Positions 1-11,866 are shown, numbered from the stretch's first letter. The stretch: DNA of 64,000 nucleotides from Protea cynaroides (GCA_028583415.1 CM053269.1:42645016-42709015), one strand, 5' to 3'. Made by a program: numbers and translations. Notes: a model not told the origin generated them from the sequence alone.

Positions 1-947
1 TAAAGAAATGATTGCTTTACGTTACATCTAGCAAGATATTCAGCGGAGAGTCTACTGGATTCAAACGAGAGGAGGAAATGATTAATGGGATGAAAGGCAA
101 GGTGTTACTAAGAGGTGGAATAGGGTACCTATACCTCTGAAGGAAACAGACAGGACTTTTAGCTTTCCAACTTCTGGTTATAAGAATCTGACATATTTCA
201 GCAGTAGAATAGACTTATTTATGGAAATAAGGGAAGCCCTAATAAGGTCTTAATCACTAGTCTACTGCATATTCTAGTTGCTAGTAAGTGTTTTCTTGGG
301 TCTAGTTCTAGCTTCTAAAGAATAAAATGTTAGGATTAGTTACATTAACCATTTGATCAGATTGAATAAAGATCCTCTGCAAGTAGTCCTGGAAATTTTG
401 GCATTACAATAGTTAGCAAAAGCTGCATGCATATATCATTGGCAGAAAATTATTGTAAAAATGTATGACCAAATAAAGAAATTTGACTTGACTTTCTGAC
501 TATCCCTTGGAATTGACCTTAGATTTGATCCTGCAAAATGATAATTGCAGACAGAGGAAGGATAATAGCAGGCATGGAGGTTTACTTGGTCTGACAGTTC
601 TCAGTACACATTAATTCGTAACATATACCACCCCCACCCTAAAAAAAAGAGAAGAAGAAGATGAGGTAGCTGCGGTCGCTGGCTGCATATCAACTCTAGT
701 TTCTTTTGCATCCATATTCACCTGCCCTTTGTTCACTTCAGGGTTGCCTTGCAAGCTTGAGCCGTCCCATTTAGGTGTGGCTAAAGTCAAACCTATTTGG
801 GATTGAATGAAAGGATAGACGATAGCTGTGGCTATTTGTCCTACCCAGACATGGTCCAACCCAATTTGAGTAAGGGTATATGTCCATGAATGACTCACTT
901 CCAGATTTTGGGTTGTCCAACCCAATTTGTCAGATAATCACTGTAAC
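1..947. other. intergenic, no gene recognised
   Basis: AT-rich DNA with no coding sequence I recognise. A minus-strand open frame at 611-925 has no family signature and is low-complexity at one end. A short phrase (gtccaacccaatttg) occurs twice, near 853 and 915, suggesting an old local duplication. The last 8 bases (940-947, actgtaac) are the left target-site duplication of the hAT-like element that follows. Confidence 0.5.
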
Positions 948-1542
948 CAAGGATTAAAGTATTGTGTATCAGTAGCGTATCGGTCGGGCGATTTTAAGAG
1001 ATGTATCGTATCGTATCGTGGATACGGTGGATACGCTAAGATACACTAGGATACGGGGCAATATACACACGGGAATGATTAGGAAACATGCAAAACACAA
1101 TTTTTAAGCATAAAAAAAACTATAATAAGTAATCTTGAAGTATTTCCAAGGATTAAAGACATAGTTGATGACATTTAATGAGCTACAACTTTTGGTTCCT
1201 ATGAACTGTAGGTTTTCAGCAAGAAGACCAGAAAAGTGGAAAAAAATCAGTTGTATCAAGATGTATAAGTGCCTATCGACTGTATCGAGGTGTATCAGTC
1301 AGTATCGAGGTGTATCGAGCCGTATCGATAAGTGTATCTTATTTTTGCAAGAATGGAAACGTAAGTGTATCGACTGTATCGAAGTGTATCGAGCCTTATC
1401 GGTTCGATACCATCGATACATGTGGATACACTTTAAAAAAAAAAAAAAAAAGATACGTATTGAAGAGTGTCGTATCGACCACTGCCGATACAGATATGTA
1501 TCGGTGGATACGGGGTGTATCGTATCGATACTTAAAGCCATG
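948..1542. mobile_element. non-autonomous hAT-like element with GTATCGA sub-repeats
   Basis: The element is bounded by a perfect 8-bp direct duplication, actgtaac, at 940-947 and 1543-1550. The ends are imperfect inverted repeats: left CAAGGATTAAAGTATTG, right (read inward) CATGGCTTTAAGTATCG. An 8-bp duplication and CAnGG termini are typical of the hAT superfamily. The interior is a dense array of GTATCGA-type words on both strands (960-1060 and 1260-1530), making it largely self-complementary. A second copy of the terminal phrase lies internally at about 1148. No transposase frame is present, so any movement would need a transposase from elsewhere. Confidence 0.8.
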
Positions 1543-1550
1543 ACTGTAAC

Positions 1551-3074
1551 AAAATAGAAACTACGAGAAGAAGAGAGAGAGAAAATCAAATTAGTTGGTG
1601 CTGCTCTCCTCTTTGTAGTTTATATTTATAAAAATAGAAAACAACTATTAGGTAGGATCAAGGATTTTACAAGTCAGAGTCCTAGTCACAAGCTAAAGAC
1701 AAAGTAAACTCAAAATATAAAAAAGAAACTAACAAGCCTAATTGGTAAAGGAAACTAATAAAGCAAACTAATAAACTAAGTAGGAGTCCATCAGTCCACA
1801 TGATTAACTTAGTCAAAGCAGTCTGTCAGCAATAGCATATTTTATATCACTACACTAACAATCATATTTAAATCGAATGAGCTATTGCTGTAATTAATGC
1901 AATGTGGAAATGTGGCTGCATGACACATGAGTATGAGACTGATATGGGTTTGGTGGAAAAGGAATTGGGTTGGGGAGAATCCATGAAAATGAGTTTCAAC
2001 AAGAAGGGAATCGAGTAGGGTCTGGAGGAGTGAGTTCAGTTTGCTGGGGAGGATGCTAGCCCAGAATGTAAATGCAAAAACCTCACAAAATGGGTGCTAG
2101 GAGAAACTGAGGAACTGTGTCCGGCACCAAAGTTTGACATATGTGTCATGACACGTTCTGTTGCTAAAGATAGTTAAATTTAGCGTTCTCATACAAAATT
2201 TTATTTCTTTCAGAATAAATTCTTACTTTGATAAATGTAATCTCTTAATCCTTGATATAACTTGACTCAGAACTACTTTTAAACAGAATCACAAGGAAAC
2301 AAAGTAAGCTGCAATTTTTTTCTTCTTCATGTTCCTTTTAATACAACATCAGAGCCACCTGCTGGACAACATCCTGTAGGAGGCTTTCTCATATTAGCCC
2401 ATGCAAATGCAAGAAACCTAGGACTTTGCAATCAAAGGGTGGAGACAGGTTTTAAATCCTAGATACAATGTAGCAGCCCCAATATACTTTTCTGGTTTAC
2501 TATGGTACTGCGATGCATCTTCAAGAAAGATCCATTGCCAGGAATCTGTCATTTAAGAAGGAAAAGAGAGCATCATTTTCATTGATTACTACTAAAATGT
2601 GATTTGTTTTGAAAAAGTTTGAAGTGGAGATAATGAGAGAACTGCATATGGTCCTATTAAATCTATAATCATCATTTTGGTCTGTATTACAAACTCAGCA
2701 CATCATGACTGTTGAAGATTATCTAATTGAAGAGGTGTGGGAGCAAAGATTGAGTAAAGTTGTTGCTAAGTAATGATAAAGTGGCTTGGATAGGTTGAAC
2801 AGCATCCCAGAACAAATATTTGGAAGCATTTGAGCACCCCTATAGGTGTTTGCTAAAAACCTAACCTACCAATTATCTGCAGATCTGATCAATTATTTGG
2901 TCAAATTTTATTTATTTATTTATTTATTTTGCTTCAATAACAAATTAACAATTCAGACAAACCTGATTCAAATTCAAATAATGTCTCATCATATTTTGGG
3001 ATTGAGGATCATGTCCATCAACTAATTGTATATGGCATAAACAAATCGGGTTCCAGGAAGCATAGTCTACCACT
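1551..3074. other. intergenic, degraded repeats and a TTTA microsatellite
   Basis: No coding sequence recognised. The first 300 bases (GA-rich, then short AT-rich phrases) resemble in layout the LTR-like tract near 8990-9350, so this may be a decayed LTR. A short (ttta)n microsatellite lies at about 2908-2930. The remainder is unremarkable AT-rich DNA. Confidence 0.4.
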
Positions 3075-3695
3075 TTATAAAGGGAAGAGCTTGGAGCTTG
3101 GCGCTTGGAATTGAAGGCCTACGAGTTTCATCTCTTCTATGCACCTGCACTGTAGCATGTGAGGGCTTGCTATGACTCTGCTAGTGGGTAGGAGGCCTGA
3201 TATGGCAATCTTGCTTGCTTCAATTCTGTAAAGCTGCTGTAGCAACAACCTCAAGCAGTTGAACGATTCATGCCAGCAACTAAGGTATGACCTTTTTATT
3301 AAGCCTGCATTGGATATAGAAGCTAATAACAAGTCATTAGTTTCAGTGCCAATTGTGAACAATGTATTATTCGTGATCTGAGCTGCAGCTTCCCTCTCCA
3401 GAGTTTTCTTGATCTGATCTACGCATTTCTTAAAACATATGTGACTCGGTTGAAAACATTGCTGCATTGCATATGGTGGTGGAAGTTATCTATTTAATCC
3501 AGAACACAGATTTTTCACATCAGTAATGATCTTACCATTAGATAAACATAACTGTTGGGACGTGACCGGGGAAGTCGTGCCCATATGGATTGTGATCACC
3601 TCGGATGATGGTTGCCATGTTGTTGTTGCCAGGTGACAGTTTGGATCAGTGAAAGCAAAACCGTTTGGTATGCTATTTTGAGATATAACCACCAC
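3075..3695 (-). pseudogene. possible degenerate reading frame of unknown family
   Basis: Two minus-strand open stretches, 3695-3486 (69 codons) and 3467-3075 (130 codons), lie in the same frame and are separated by one in-frame stop with a few codons between. Together they give about 200 codons, long for chance in AT-rich DNA. The composition looks protein-like (several Cys, an amphipathic segment rich in Leu/Arg), but I recognise no domain, signal peptide or motif. It may be a broken gene fragment, an unrecognised intron-split gene, or chance. Confidence 0.2.
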
Positions 3696-3956
3696 TGATG
3701 GTCAGAAAAAGACCATTGCTTTGGTTGATTCTAATGGGTCCTGAGATTAATGAGGAATTCGTTGGGTTAGTTTAAGTAAGTTTAAATCATAGTTACGCGT
3801 GCATTCAGCTACATTAGCTTGTGTGTGTTTCAGGTTCTTATATGTTGTTGGGCTGCACCCAGAGGCTCTGTACCAGCAGGGTTGGGCTACCTTTCTGGTG
3901 GGAAACTGTACGTTTGTATGGCATTAACATGACCCATTAAAAAAATAAAAAACAGG

Positions 3957-3961
3957 AAAAA
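3957..3961 (-). terminator. Pol III T-run downstream of tRNA-Ala
   Basis: Read on the minus strand, five consecutive T residues occur about 10 bases after the 3' end of the tRNA gene, with further T-runs beyond. This fits RNA polymerase III termination. Confidence 0.6.
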
Positions 3962-3971
3962 GAATAGCGGA

Positions 3972-4044
3972 TGGAGGTGCGGGGAATCGAACCCCGTGCC
4001 TCTCGCATGCGAAGCGAGCGCTCTACCATATGAGCTACACCCCC
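3972..4044 (-). tRNA. tRNA-Ala (anticodon CGC)
   Basis: This is a 73-nt cloverleaf on the minus strand. The acceptor stem (GGGGGTG with CACCTCC) pairs at all seven positions with one G-U. The D-arm begins GCTC. The anticodon stem CTCGC/GCGAG holds the 7-nt loop TTCGCAT, giving anticodon CGC for GCG alanine codons. The T-arm is CGGGG-TTCGATT-CCCCG, which also supplies the internal B box, and the discriminator base is A. There is no intron and CCA is not encoded, as usual for eukaryotes. A CAA-containing stretch lies just upstream, a feature common near plant tRNA starts. Confidence 0.93.
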
Positions 4045-5034
4045 TGAGTGTTCAATTGCTTTCTCATTATACTTTTATTAAGTACGATTTCCTTAACGTT
4101 GAGTGGAAACCGTTTTTGAAATTCCATCAGTGAGGTTCGAGGAATCGGTCTCCCTATCGATTCAAATCATTGGCCCACCAATACATCGGGACATGGAAAC
4201 GACTAAATAAACAATTTAAAAATGGATAAAATCATTGATTCTCTCTCTTATCTTGACGAGCATTGTTACCCGCTTAGGTACCTGGTTGATCAACACGTGT
4301 CCAATGGGAAACGGAGGTAGATGGATGAAAGATGGAAATTCTGTTCGCTGCTTCTTTTTTTTTTGAAAATTTTATTTATGACTTTTGCCTTCGAAAATGA
4401 AACGTGTTCCGGCCTCAACTTTCGACTTCCATGCTTCCTTCTATCCTTCACACAATCTCTCTATTCTCTCATTCTCACTTCCTCTCTACCTTTCGATGTG
4501 TCCCTGCTAGTCGGAACAGCTGGCCGCATTTGGTGGCATATCTAAAAGGGAAATAAATTAAGAAATAAATCTTTTCATGTTCTCTCATGTTGGCATGAGG
4601 AAGTCTACGGGTTGTAGTTTACTGTGTGCACATACAGATGTATGTATTGATATATTCACATGATAGATGATAACCATTGAATTTTCTCATGCCAGTAAGA
4701 AGGGCAATGAAAAGATTTGAATCTCATAAATTATCATGCAAGCTAATGTCTGTACTAAAATCAACATCAGCACATGTAGTCTAAAAACCTTAATTAAATA
4801 AAAGGTATAGGGCCTTTTATTTCAGACCTCTCTCCACTACCATCATATCCTATTGCAGTTTCAATGCGTCAAAGTCTTTGTCCAAAGCTTCCAGAATATA
4901 TGAAGAGATACGAAAGGAAAATAAAAGGTATAGGGTCATTTGTTTCTCTTTTCGTTTTTCTCACCTTTGCAACTCGCGCATAAACTGGTTTTCTTTATTC
5001 AGTTTCCCATTGATCCTCGGTCTGTATAATTGAC
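4045..5034. other. intergenic, nothing recognised
   Basis: AT-rich sequence with short open frames only; the plus-strand frame at 4321-4545 has no family resemblance. The phrase aaaaggtataggg occurs at about 4800 and again near 4924, a minor direct repeat. No gene supported. Confidence 0.4.
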
Positions 5035-5495
5035 TCTGATACTAATTGTAAGATTTGTTTTATGAATAAGTTGTAAATCCTATTTTATAATTAGGGTTAT
5101 AACCAAATCCTATGGTATTCCATACAGTAACTATAGAATACAATGGGAATAATTAAGAGATGAATAACGAAGACATACATGTGTATTAAATGTTGTCTTT
5201 TGCCACTCTCTTAACTTGCACTTTGATTTGAGTCTTCCACAACCCATAGGAGAATCCCCTTTCAATCTCTCTATATATGAAAGCAGAAAGAGGAATAAAA
5301 CAACGGAGGCTGCAGGGATTCTGAACCTAGTATTTATAATATTATCTCAAGCCCTAAAACACCCCCATAATGGACCAGGTTAGTTTATCTCCAATCCGTG
5401 ACGAACTAGACCAAAACCGGCCAAACCCATAATAAAAACTCCCACTAATCGATGGGCCTAGTAATTAATCAAGTCCACTAAGATAAAATCTTACA
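5035..5495 (-). mobile_element. LTR with adjoining tRNA-Met primer-binding site
   Basis: The 449-bp block 5047-5495 begins TGTAAGATTTG and ends AAAATCTTACA, an almost exact inverted pair with TG..CA ends, the hallmark of an LTR. Immediately beyond its lower end, the minus strand reads tagtatcagagt (5035-5046). This is a slightly decayed primer-binding site of the TGGTATCAGAGC type, complementary to initiator tRNA-Met. It is therefore the 5' LTR of a minus-strand element whose internal part and other LTR are gone or unrecognisable. Its body resembles the LTR at 28553-28972 (shared words around the gggcct..taattaat..aagtccacta block). Confidence 0.7.
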
Positions 5496-6240
5496 AGAGG
5501 CCGAAGGTGAAACCAGATATGCCTTATAGACATCATTCCAGGCCAGTTGAATCATGAGTTGTCCTAATTTAATGCAAGACCAAACTCGAGTGTCTTGAGT
5601 TCCCAAACAAGGGAGGCCAATCTCCATCGCTCTCGCGCACATTTCTAGCAGAAAACTTGTTTAAAAAGTCAATGTAAAAAGGTTTTTCCAAATAAAGTTA
5701 AAATTCAAATTTTTGACTTTTTTTTGTTTTAGCTCCAAAATTTGGTTTTTGTTTTAGGCGGGAATTTCGTTTTTCGGTTTTGAGTTGGCCTTTCCAGTGT
5801 AGGACTTTTTAGTCCCACATTGCTTAAGGATTGTGGAGGAGAGGTCTTTATTTGTAGGGTTGCATATCGTTTGAGCCCCAAAATGGAAGCAATGTTCGGT
5901 TGACTCACACACGCGCGCGTCGGACCGGACCGCGACCTGCGACCGTGACGTGGCGGCGTGGGCTGTGGGCCACGGGCTATGGGCTATTATCGGATTTAGA
6001 CGCACCCCTACCCGGGTGCCCTTTTGGAAAGGGTTCATGTGTAGAGATGTATCTCTACACATAAAAGGGTGTCATCTGGACCGTTGATCTCAGAATCTGA
6101 GATCTAGACGGTCTATCTAGAGAGTCACACCCATCCAGTGAACACATCCAAGAGGTACTTAGGCCCTATAAATAGAGCCCGACCCCATGCTTCATTCTCA
6201 TTCGAAATCAATACGATTTCTCTCTCTCCCCCCTCTCCAA
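5496..6240 (+). mobile_element. LTR-like or promoter-like repeat remnant
   Basis: This stretch has a promoter-like layout without a downstream gene. It contains a tagtcccacattgctta phrase often seen in plant LTR/promoter repeats, a TATA-type ctataaatag near 6167, and a T/C-rich leader. A near-perfect hairpin (tgtgtagagatgtatctctacaca) lies at about 6037-6062, and a second short palindrome near 6085-6115. Neither matching LTR ends nor a target duplication could be defined, so the limits are uncertain. Confidence 0.3.
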
Positions 6241-6420
6241 CTCTCTTTTTTTTTTTATTTTTTTTTTTTTTTTTTTTTTTTTTTGTTTTGGTTTAATTTT
6301 TTTATTTTTTTTTTTTTTTTTTTTTGTTTTTTTTATGAGGGTTTTTTTTTTTTTTAATTATAAAAAAAAAACACAAAAATAAAAAAAAAAAAAATTGTTT
6401 TAAGGAAAAAAAAAAATCAA
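6241..6420. repeat. poly-T / poly-A low-complexity tract
   Basis: About 180 bases almost entirely of T (6247-6355), then almost entirely of A (6360-6415), with rare interruptions. The T-run followed by A-run could form a long hairpin, or could mark back-to-back retroposon tails. Confidence 0.8.
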
Positions 6421-6644
6421 CCCATTTCATAACTTCGAATTACTAAAGTACGCATGGTTATTTTATGTATGTTTCAATTTTAACTATATGATTATAGTTG
6501 ATATATATACATATATCTACGTATGTATAGATTGATGATACATGTGTGACTATTGTTTACTACATGATTTTTTCTGTTACATATCATTCTAGTCCATATA
6601 ATATATAACTTAAACTCAATTATATCATTAATATAGTTTAACAA

Positions 6645-7520
6645 AACTAGATGAAACTAGAGGGAAAGACCAGGTACCATCCACAATGAATTCCGTGCCA
6701 TTGCATGCTTATCATAAAAAACATGCAAATCCAATCTTGACGCCTCTGCAAGAGAAGAATCTCCCAACCAGATATCCCTCTAGAAATCCACCGAGGAACC
6801 ATCCCCAATGACACAATGAATTTTCCAAGAAACCCAATGCCAAAAAAAATTTTCATCCCCGTCCACACCACTGAAGAATGTATACCTCGCTATCCTTCCT
6901 TAACACTGCATCAGTTTTGAAGCATCGACCCCTCACTTAGCGCACAAGAACTGAGTCCTTAATCTTAGTGGACCAACATTGTTTAGCCAGCATTTCCAAA
7001 TTAACATCCCGAAGGCGTCAGATGCCCAATCTCCCCTCCTCCTTTGGATGGCAGACAGTATCTGTCTAACCACAATGGCTTTTTTTTTCTATCAGGGTCC
7101 CCACTCTAGATAAAATTACTCATCCATTGCTTTGCCATCTTGATAAAGGGATGTAGGCCAATAGTAAACACAAAAATTATGAACCAAGACACTTGACATG
7201 ACAGAGCGAACCAACTCCCCACGCCCTACCATAGGCAGAAGCCGGCCATTCCAGGCTGAAAACCATTTCGTAAACCTGTGAAGCAAGAGCAACAAGAAAT
7301 CCTCTTCGCTCTTCCAGGGAAAATCTCAACACCAATGGATTGAGTAAGGAATGGGCATTCAGAAAAAAACCCAATGGGGACACAATCCTATGTTGTCACG
7401 CAGGAGATCTAATCCGACCAAGATAAATTTTGTACTTTTTGAGATTGATTCGTTGCCAGCAAACTCTTGATGCTAGTCAAGAAATTCTTCAAGCCCCAGA
7501 CACTACGTATCTCAGTAGAC
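6645..7520 (-). mobile_element. LINE (L1-type) reverse transcriptase fragment, broken
   Basis: Minus-strand translation in shifting frames gives the C-terminal part of a plant L1-type reverse transcriptase. From about 7500 downward one reads a SIKSLLAT-like segment, a GFFPxTYLG-like region, and EIFPGRAKR. Next come SVLVHNFCVYYWPTSL-type words, MSNFIWSGDPDRKKA, and finally IGDGSSVDFWRDIWLGDSS near 6800. These are the usual words of the region after the RT catalytic core. Several frameshifts and stops break it, and the catalytic part and poly-A end are not seen, so it is a dead 5'-truncated copy. Confidence 0.75.
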
Positions 7521-10500
7521 ACCCAAGCGAGTTTGGAATGACTTGATTCCTTCTTTGTACTCCAAGAAATCAAAATCCAGTAATAAAGCTTTACTCCACC
7601 ACAATTTTTCAAGTTTTGAATTTCCTCTTCCTTTCTATTATCTTCAATAATGTTCAATCTTCTAAACTCCAACCCAATTTCTAGAATTCTTCCCTCTCTC
7701 TTCGTAGTTCTTCTTGCTTTTGGTTTGAAAATATGAATAAACAAAGATCTCGCAATCCTTTTTGTTTAAATTTTAATTAGGTCTATGAAGTACTCATAAA
7801 ACCCTTCGATATTGTTATACCATCTCCAATAATATGGCGCCACGTGTGAAGAGGCCGAGCCTGAGCTCAGCCAGCTGACATAGGACAGCTGAGAGCCTTA
7901 ACTATGGAGGATCTCTTGAAGATACCTACCGAACCCGATAAGGAACGTCCATATCCTAGTCGGATCTAAGAATTGATCTCGGATGACGGATATGGGGAAA
8001 CGGATCCCGTGATCCATGTCACAGCTCAATTAGGGGAATCTGATCCACTCCCACCACTTGGGGCAAGATTCACGCCCTTTACCCCGTTCTCCTACCTTAA
8101 CAGGTGGACACCACATCTGATCACTCTGGCCCTATAAATCCATGACTGGAGAACTTAAAGACACTAAATTTTACTCTCTCAAAATACTATTTTGCTTTAG
8201 ACGACTGTTAGTCCCTACCTAAAGAAAGGAACAGTCACACTTGTGTCTGTTCTATACTGCTTGTTCACGGACTGATTTAAACATTGGAATGGCCAAAGGA
8301 TTATTCAACCTGACCTCTACCTTTGTCATTTTCTCTCTACTGTTTGCAGATTTTTACGGGTTCAAGGCAAACTAATTCATGCGGCAACAAAAGTGAAAAA
8401 AAAAAAAACAATGTATGAAATCTCTACACCATACCTCTTGGGTACTCCCAAAATATTTTATTGTCCATTATACCCTTTACTTATCCCTTCATTTACAAAC
8501 CTACCTTGATCAATCCCTCCATACAAAGGCCCAGTGCCCATCCATGCAAAGCCCCAATGCTCTATAGAGACAAGCCACCTAATTGCCACATAAGCACCCT
8601 CGATCTACCAAGCTCTCCTACCCGGTAACCACTCATGTACATCATCACATCACCCACTAAGCTATCCTATCCAATAACCACTCATGCACATCCATCACCC
8701 GGAAGATGCCACGGAGGAGTACTATATGCTACCCATTCCACCTTTACATGTTTACCTCACCATGTGGGGTCCTCCCCTTGCCTATAAGACAAAAATACCA
8801 ACATAAACCCCATTTTTTTTCCTAAAAAAAACTTGGAACTCAAGAACATTTTGTTGTGTAAACCAAGTATATACCAACAACAAGGCTAGATTGTTCAGCC
8901 ATCCATTAATTCTTATTATAAAATATGTAAACCATTTATTCAAATATTCAACTTTTCCTACATTGATAGATCCACTACATAATATATTTTTAACAAAATA
9001 GAAAATAAGAGAAGATAGAGAAAATAAAGAAGAGGAGAGAATTGATGTATATATTCTTCTCTTCTTAGTAGTCACTATTTAAAGACAAAATAAAAAAAAT
9101 AAAATGATAGGTCTAGTATTCCACAAGATAAGGAATCCTACTTACATTAGAGATAAGAATTTCACATGTTAATATGATAAGAAATCCTAGATAAACAGTA
9201 AATCCTAATTAAACAATAATACTAGTTTTCTAATTACATATAAGTAATTAAAAGTAAGGAAAGAATTTAATTTAATCCCAAAGACTAAGAAGACAACCAA
9301 CTTGAATAGCTGGTTACTAAACTAGGTGACAACTAGACCATATTCTCCCTCAAGCTGGAACATACTCCAACTTGAAACAATAAGTATAAATATGAATCAC
9401 AACACTAGTTTTCATACGGTAACAATACTAACGAACATCAAGCAACATAATTCAAAATCATTTAAACATCAAAAAATGCCCCAAAGAAAGTTCTAGTTCA
9501 TATATAAATTCCTGAAACTTTTGAGTTCATTGCTTCTCAAAATTATGATTGTAATAAAAAAATTTGTATATAATGTTTTTGTTACCATGTGGGGGTACTC
9601 TATTGTATCTAATCGGATATATAAATCCCTCACACTTTTGGGTTCATTTTATAAAGGATGTTTTTGTATTAAAAATGAGCATTTATTATGATTTTATGAC
9701 TATACACATGACCATGCATATAACCTTATGCCTAAAAAATATACAATGAGGTAAGTTCAAAATTCAAATTCTTAATCTAAGTGTTAGGTAAAGCCATCAA
9801 CTGCCATTACCATAGAAGACAAAGTTCCTCCGTCCACACCCCCTATCAACAACAAATTCCTACATGCTTTAATTAATGGTTATCCCATTATAGTTTAGTT
9901 GAGGCCTAAATTTAATAGACGTGTAATCTGTATTAATAATTTTAGGTTTATCAAACATTTCTATATACTATTATACCAAAAAAAAAAAAAAATCTAAAAT
10001 AAGTTTAAAAAGTCTAACATGATTGTAAGTGGGAGAACCTTCACATGGTTGGTTATAGGGTTGACATTGGCCATCAACTTTAATAAATGGTGTAATGGAG
10101 ATCTAAATGCTAACATACTGTTAATATACATATGGTTGAAAAGTGGGAGGCATGAAGAAAATGCTTTCCTATTGTACTATTGGGCTACATTTTCTTCCTT
10201 ATGCCATATCACAATAATGGGAAAAAAATCCCCACCATCCCATTTTGGAGATTCTTTGTCACAATCTCTTATATAACTCACATTTACTTTTTTTTTTGGA
10301 TAGTTTGTCTCTTATACCCCTGATCTTGTGAGTCCAATGAAGATACCAATTCACCTATAGCAATTTTAGGGACCCTTTTCCAACAATAATATAGTCATCT
10401 TTTTTTATGGGAAATGTTTCTCTAAATGGGCAGCTTAAAAAAAATCTCCAAGTAGATTTTTCATTTTTACACATGAACAAGTATAAAACAATTCTGATTT

Positions 10501-11624
10501 GATCAGGCATTTATTGAATTTCAAAACCTAATTTAGTTAAATATCCTTCCACATATTGACATGTGTCCATATTTTCATATGCATATCATTTGTTATTTTG
10601 AAAAATATTGTGCATCCTTATAGTCTTGGATTTTTCAAGACCTGTATTGATTCATGTATTTAGTCATCTGGAAAATTCTAATTAGAGTGAAATTTCAACT
10701 CTGAGTTGGTGACTTTGGAATCTACTCATCCACAAATTTTGGATCTCATTTGAACGGTCATATGACAAGATATTTAGGTGTTGATTGAATATTACTTTCC
10801 AAACTACTCGCTTAGAGTATCCTCTCCTAGTTTGCTTATGCAGGTGTATATTATAAGTGAAAACATGGCAAAAAAAATTTAGTAAGTAATTGTAATTTAG
10901 TAAGTAATTCTAATGTTAAGGACACATAAGCCCATGGATTTTTTATGTCGTCCAGTATCGTCTGCCGTTCATCGGACAGGTTGGGACGCAGCCTGTCTGA
11001 CGGATGACAGGGAAACTCGGCGACAGGAAAGGATCTTTTCTCTATGATTGGATATAAATGATAATAAGTAATTAAAATATTTTAAGAATTAATCCAATAG
11101 CATAACAAAGAAAAAGGTACCTTTCAATAGTAATTATAAATAAAGCAGGACTTATGTTTCATCATATTTTTTCTATTAAATTTAAGTAGTTTAATTGAAA
11201 AATGAAGCAGAATTTAGTAACTACATCTGTTAAGATTTTGAGTTTATTTCATTTTGTTTTAATTAACTTTACTTTACACTATTTTATGATAGACCACAAA
11301 GAATCTAAATCATTTTTCAAATATTAATATTTTTAGGAAGAAGAAAGAGAATGGAAATCTCCCATGCCACATCAATAGGCATGCCACATCAATAGGAGCA
11401 CATGAATCAGTTTAGTAAATAGAGGACTCACATGATCGGGAGGAAGAGAATGCCAGGGATATAAGAAGGTGGGAAAAGCATCCCACACTAATGATGTCTC
11501 CATCTGCCCTCCCATTGGACCCTGCGCCCGCCATAGATTCCACGTAACCAGACAGGCTGAAAACTCAACCCTATTATTATTTTTTGGAAGAAAATATTTT
11601 ACTCAGCAGACTAGGTATTTGACA
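7521..11624. other. intergenic, decayed LTR-like tracts, no gene
   Basis: No gene recognised in about 4.1 kb. At 7830-8400 there is an LTR-like tract: a GC-richer block, then ccctataaatcc near 8130 and a leader-like stretch. At about 8990-9360 a second LTR-like tract ends in ctccctcaagctggaac, which on the minus strand resembles a polypurine tract next to an LTR; neither has confirmed ends. A short hairpin (catcggacagg .. cctgtctgacggatg) lies at about 10970-11006. Open frames here (for example 8782-9075 minus and 10019-10276 plus) are AT-rich and unsupported. Confidence 0.35.
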
Positions 11625-11866
11625 GGATCCACATTCTCTTCTACCTGAGTTTGGGTGGAAAACTTGGCAGTCCGGATGGATGGCCACCACATGACTCTCA
11701 GGTGGATCTGAGCCCTCCATCCGAGCCGACACCCCTGTCGGCTCAGTTTGTCGGCTCGGGTGTCTGTTCGAATGGAGGGCTCGGATCCACCCGAGAACCA
11801 AGTGCGGCCATCCATCTAGGCCGCCAAATCTCCCGCCCAAACTCAAGCGAGAGACGATTTCTATAC
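11625..11866. mobile_element. foldback MITE (9-bp TSD family), copy 1
   Basis: A 242-bp element flanked by the identical 9-bp direct repeat tatttgaca (11616-11624 and 11867-11875). Left end GGATCCACATTCTCTTC; right end read inward GTATAGAAATCGTCTCT. The whole element folds back on itself: the arms share the gcggccatccat / ggatggccacc and gagccgacac / gtgtcggctc blocks around a centre near 11745. It has no coding capacity; open frames on both strands are a by-product of the palindrome. The 9-bp duplication points to Mutator-type mobilisation. Same family as 18259-18483 and 47137-47376. Confidence 0.85.
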
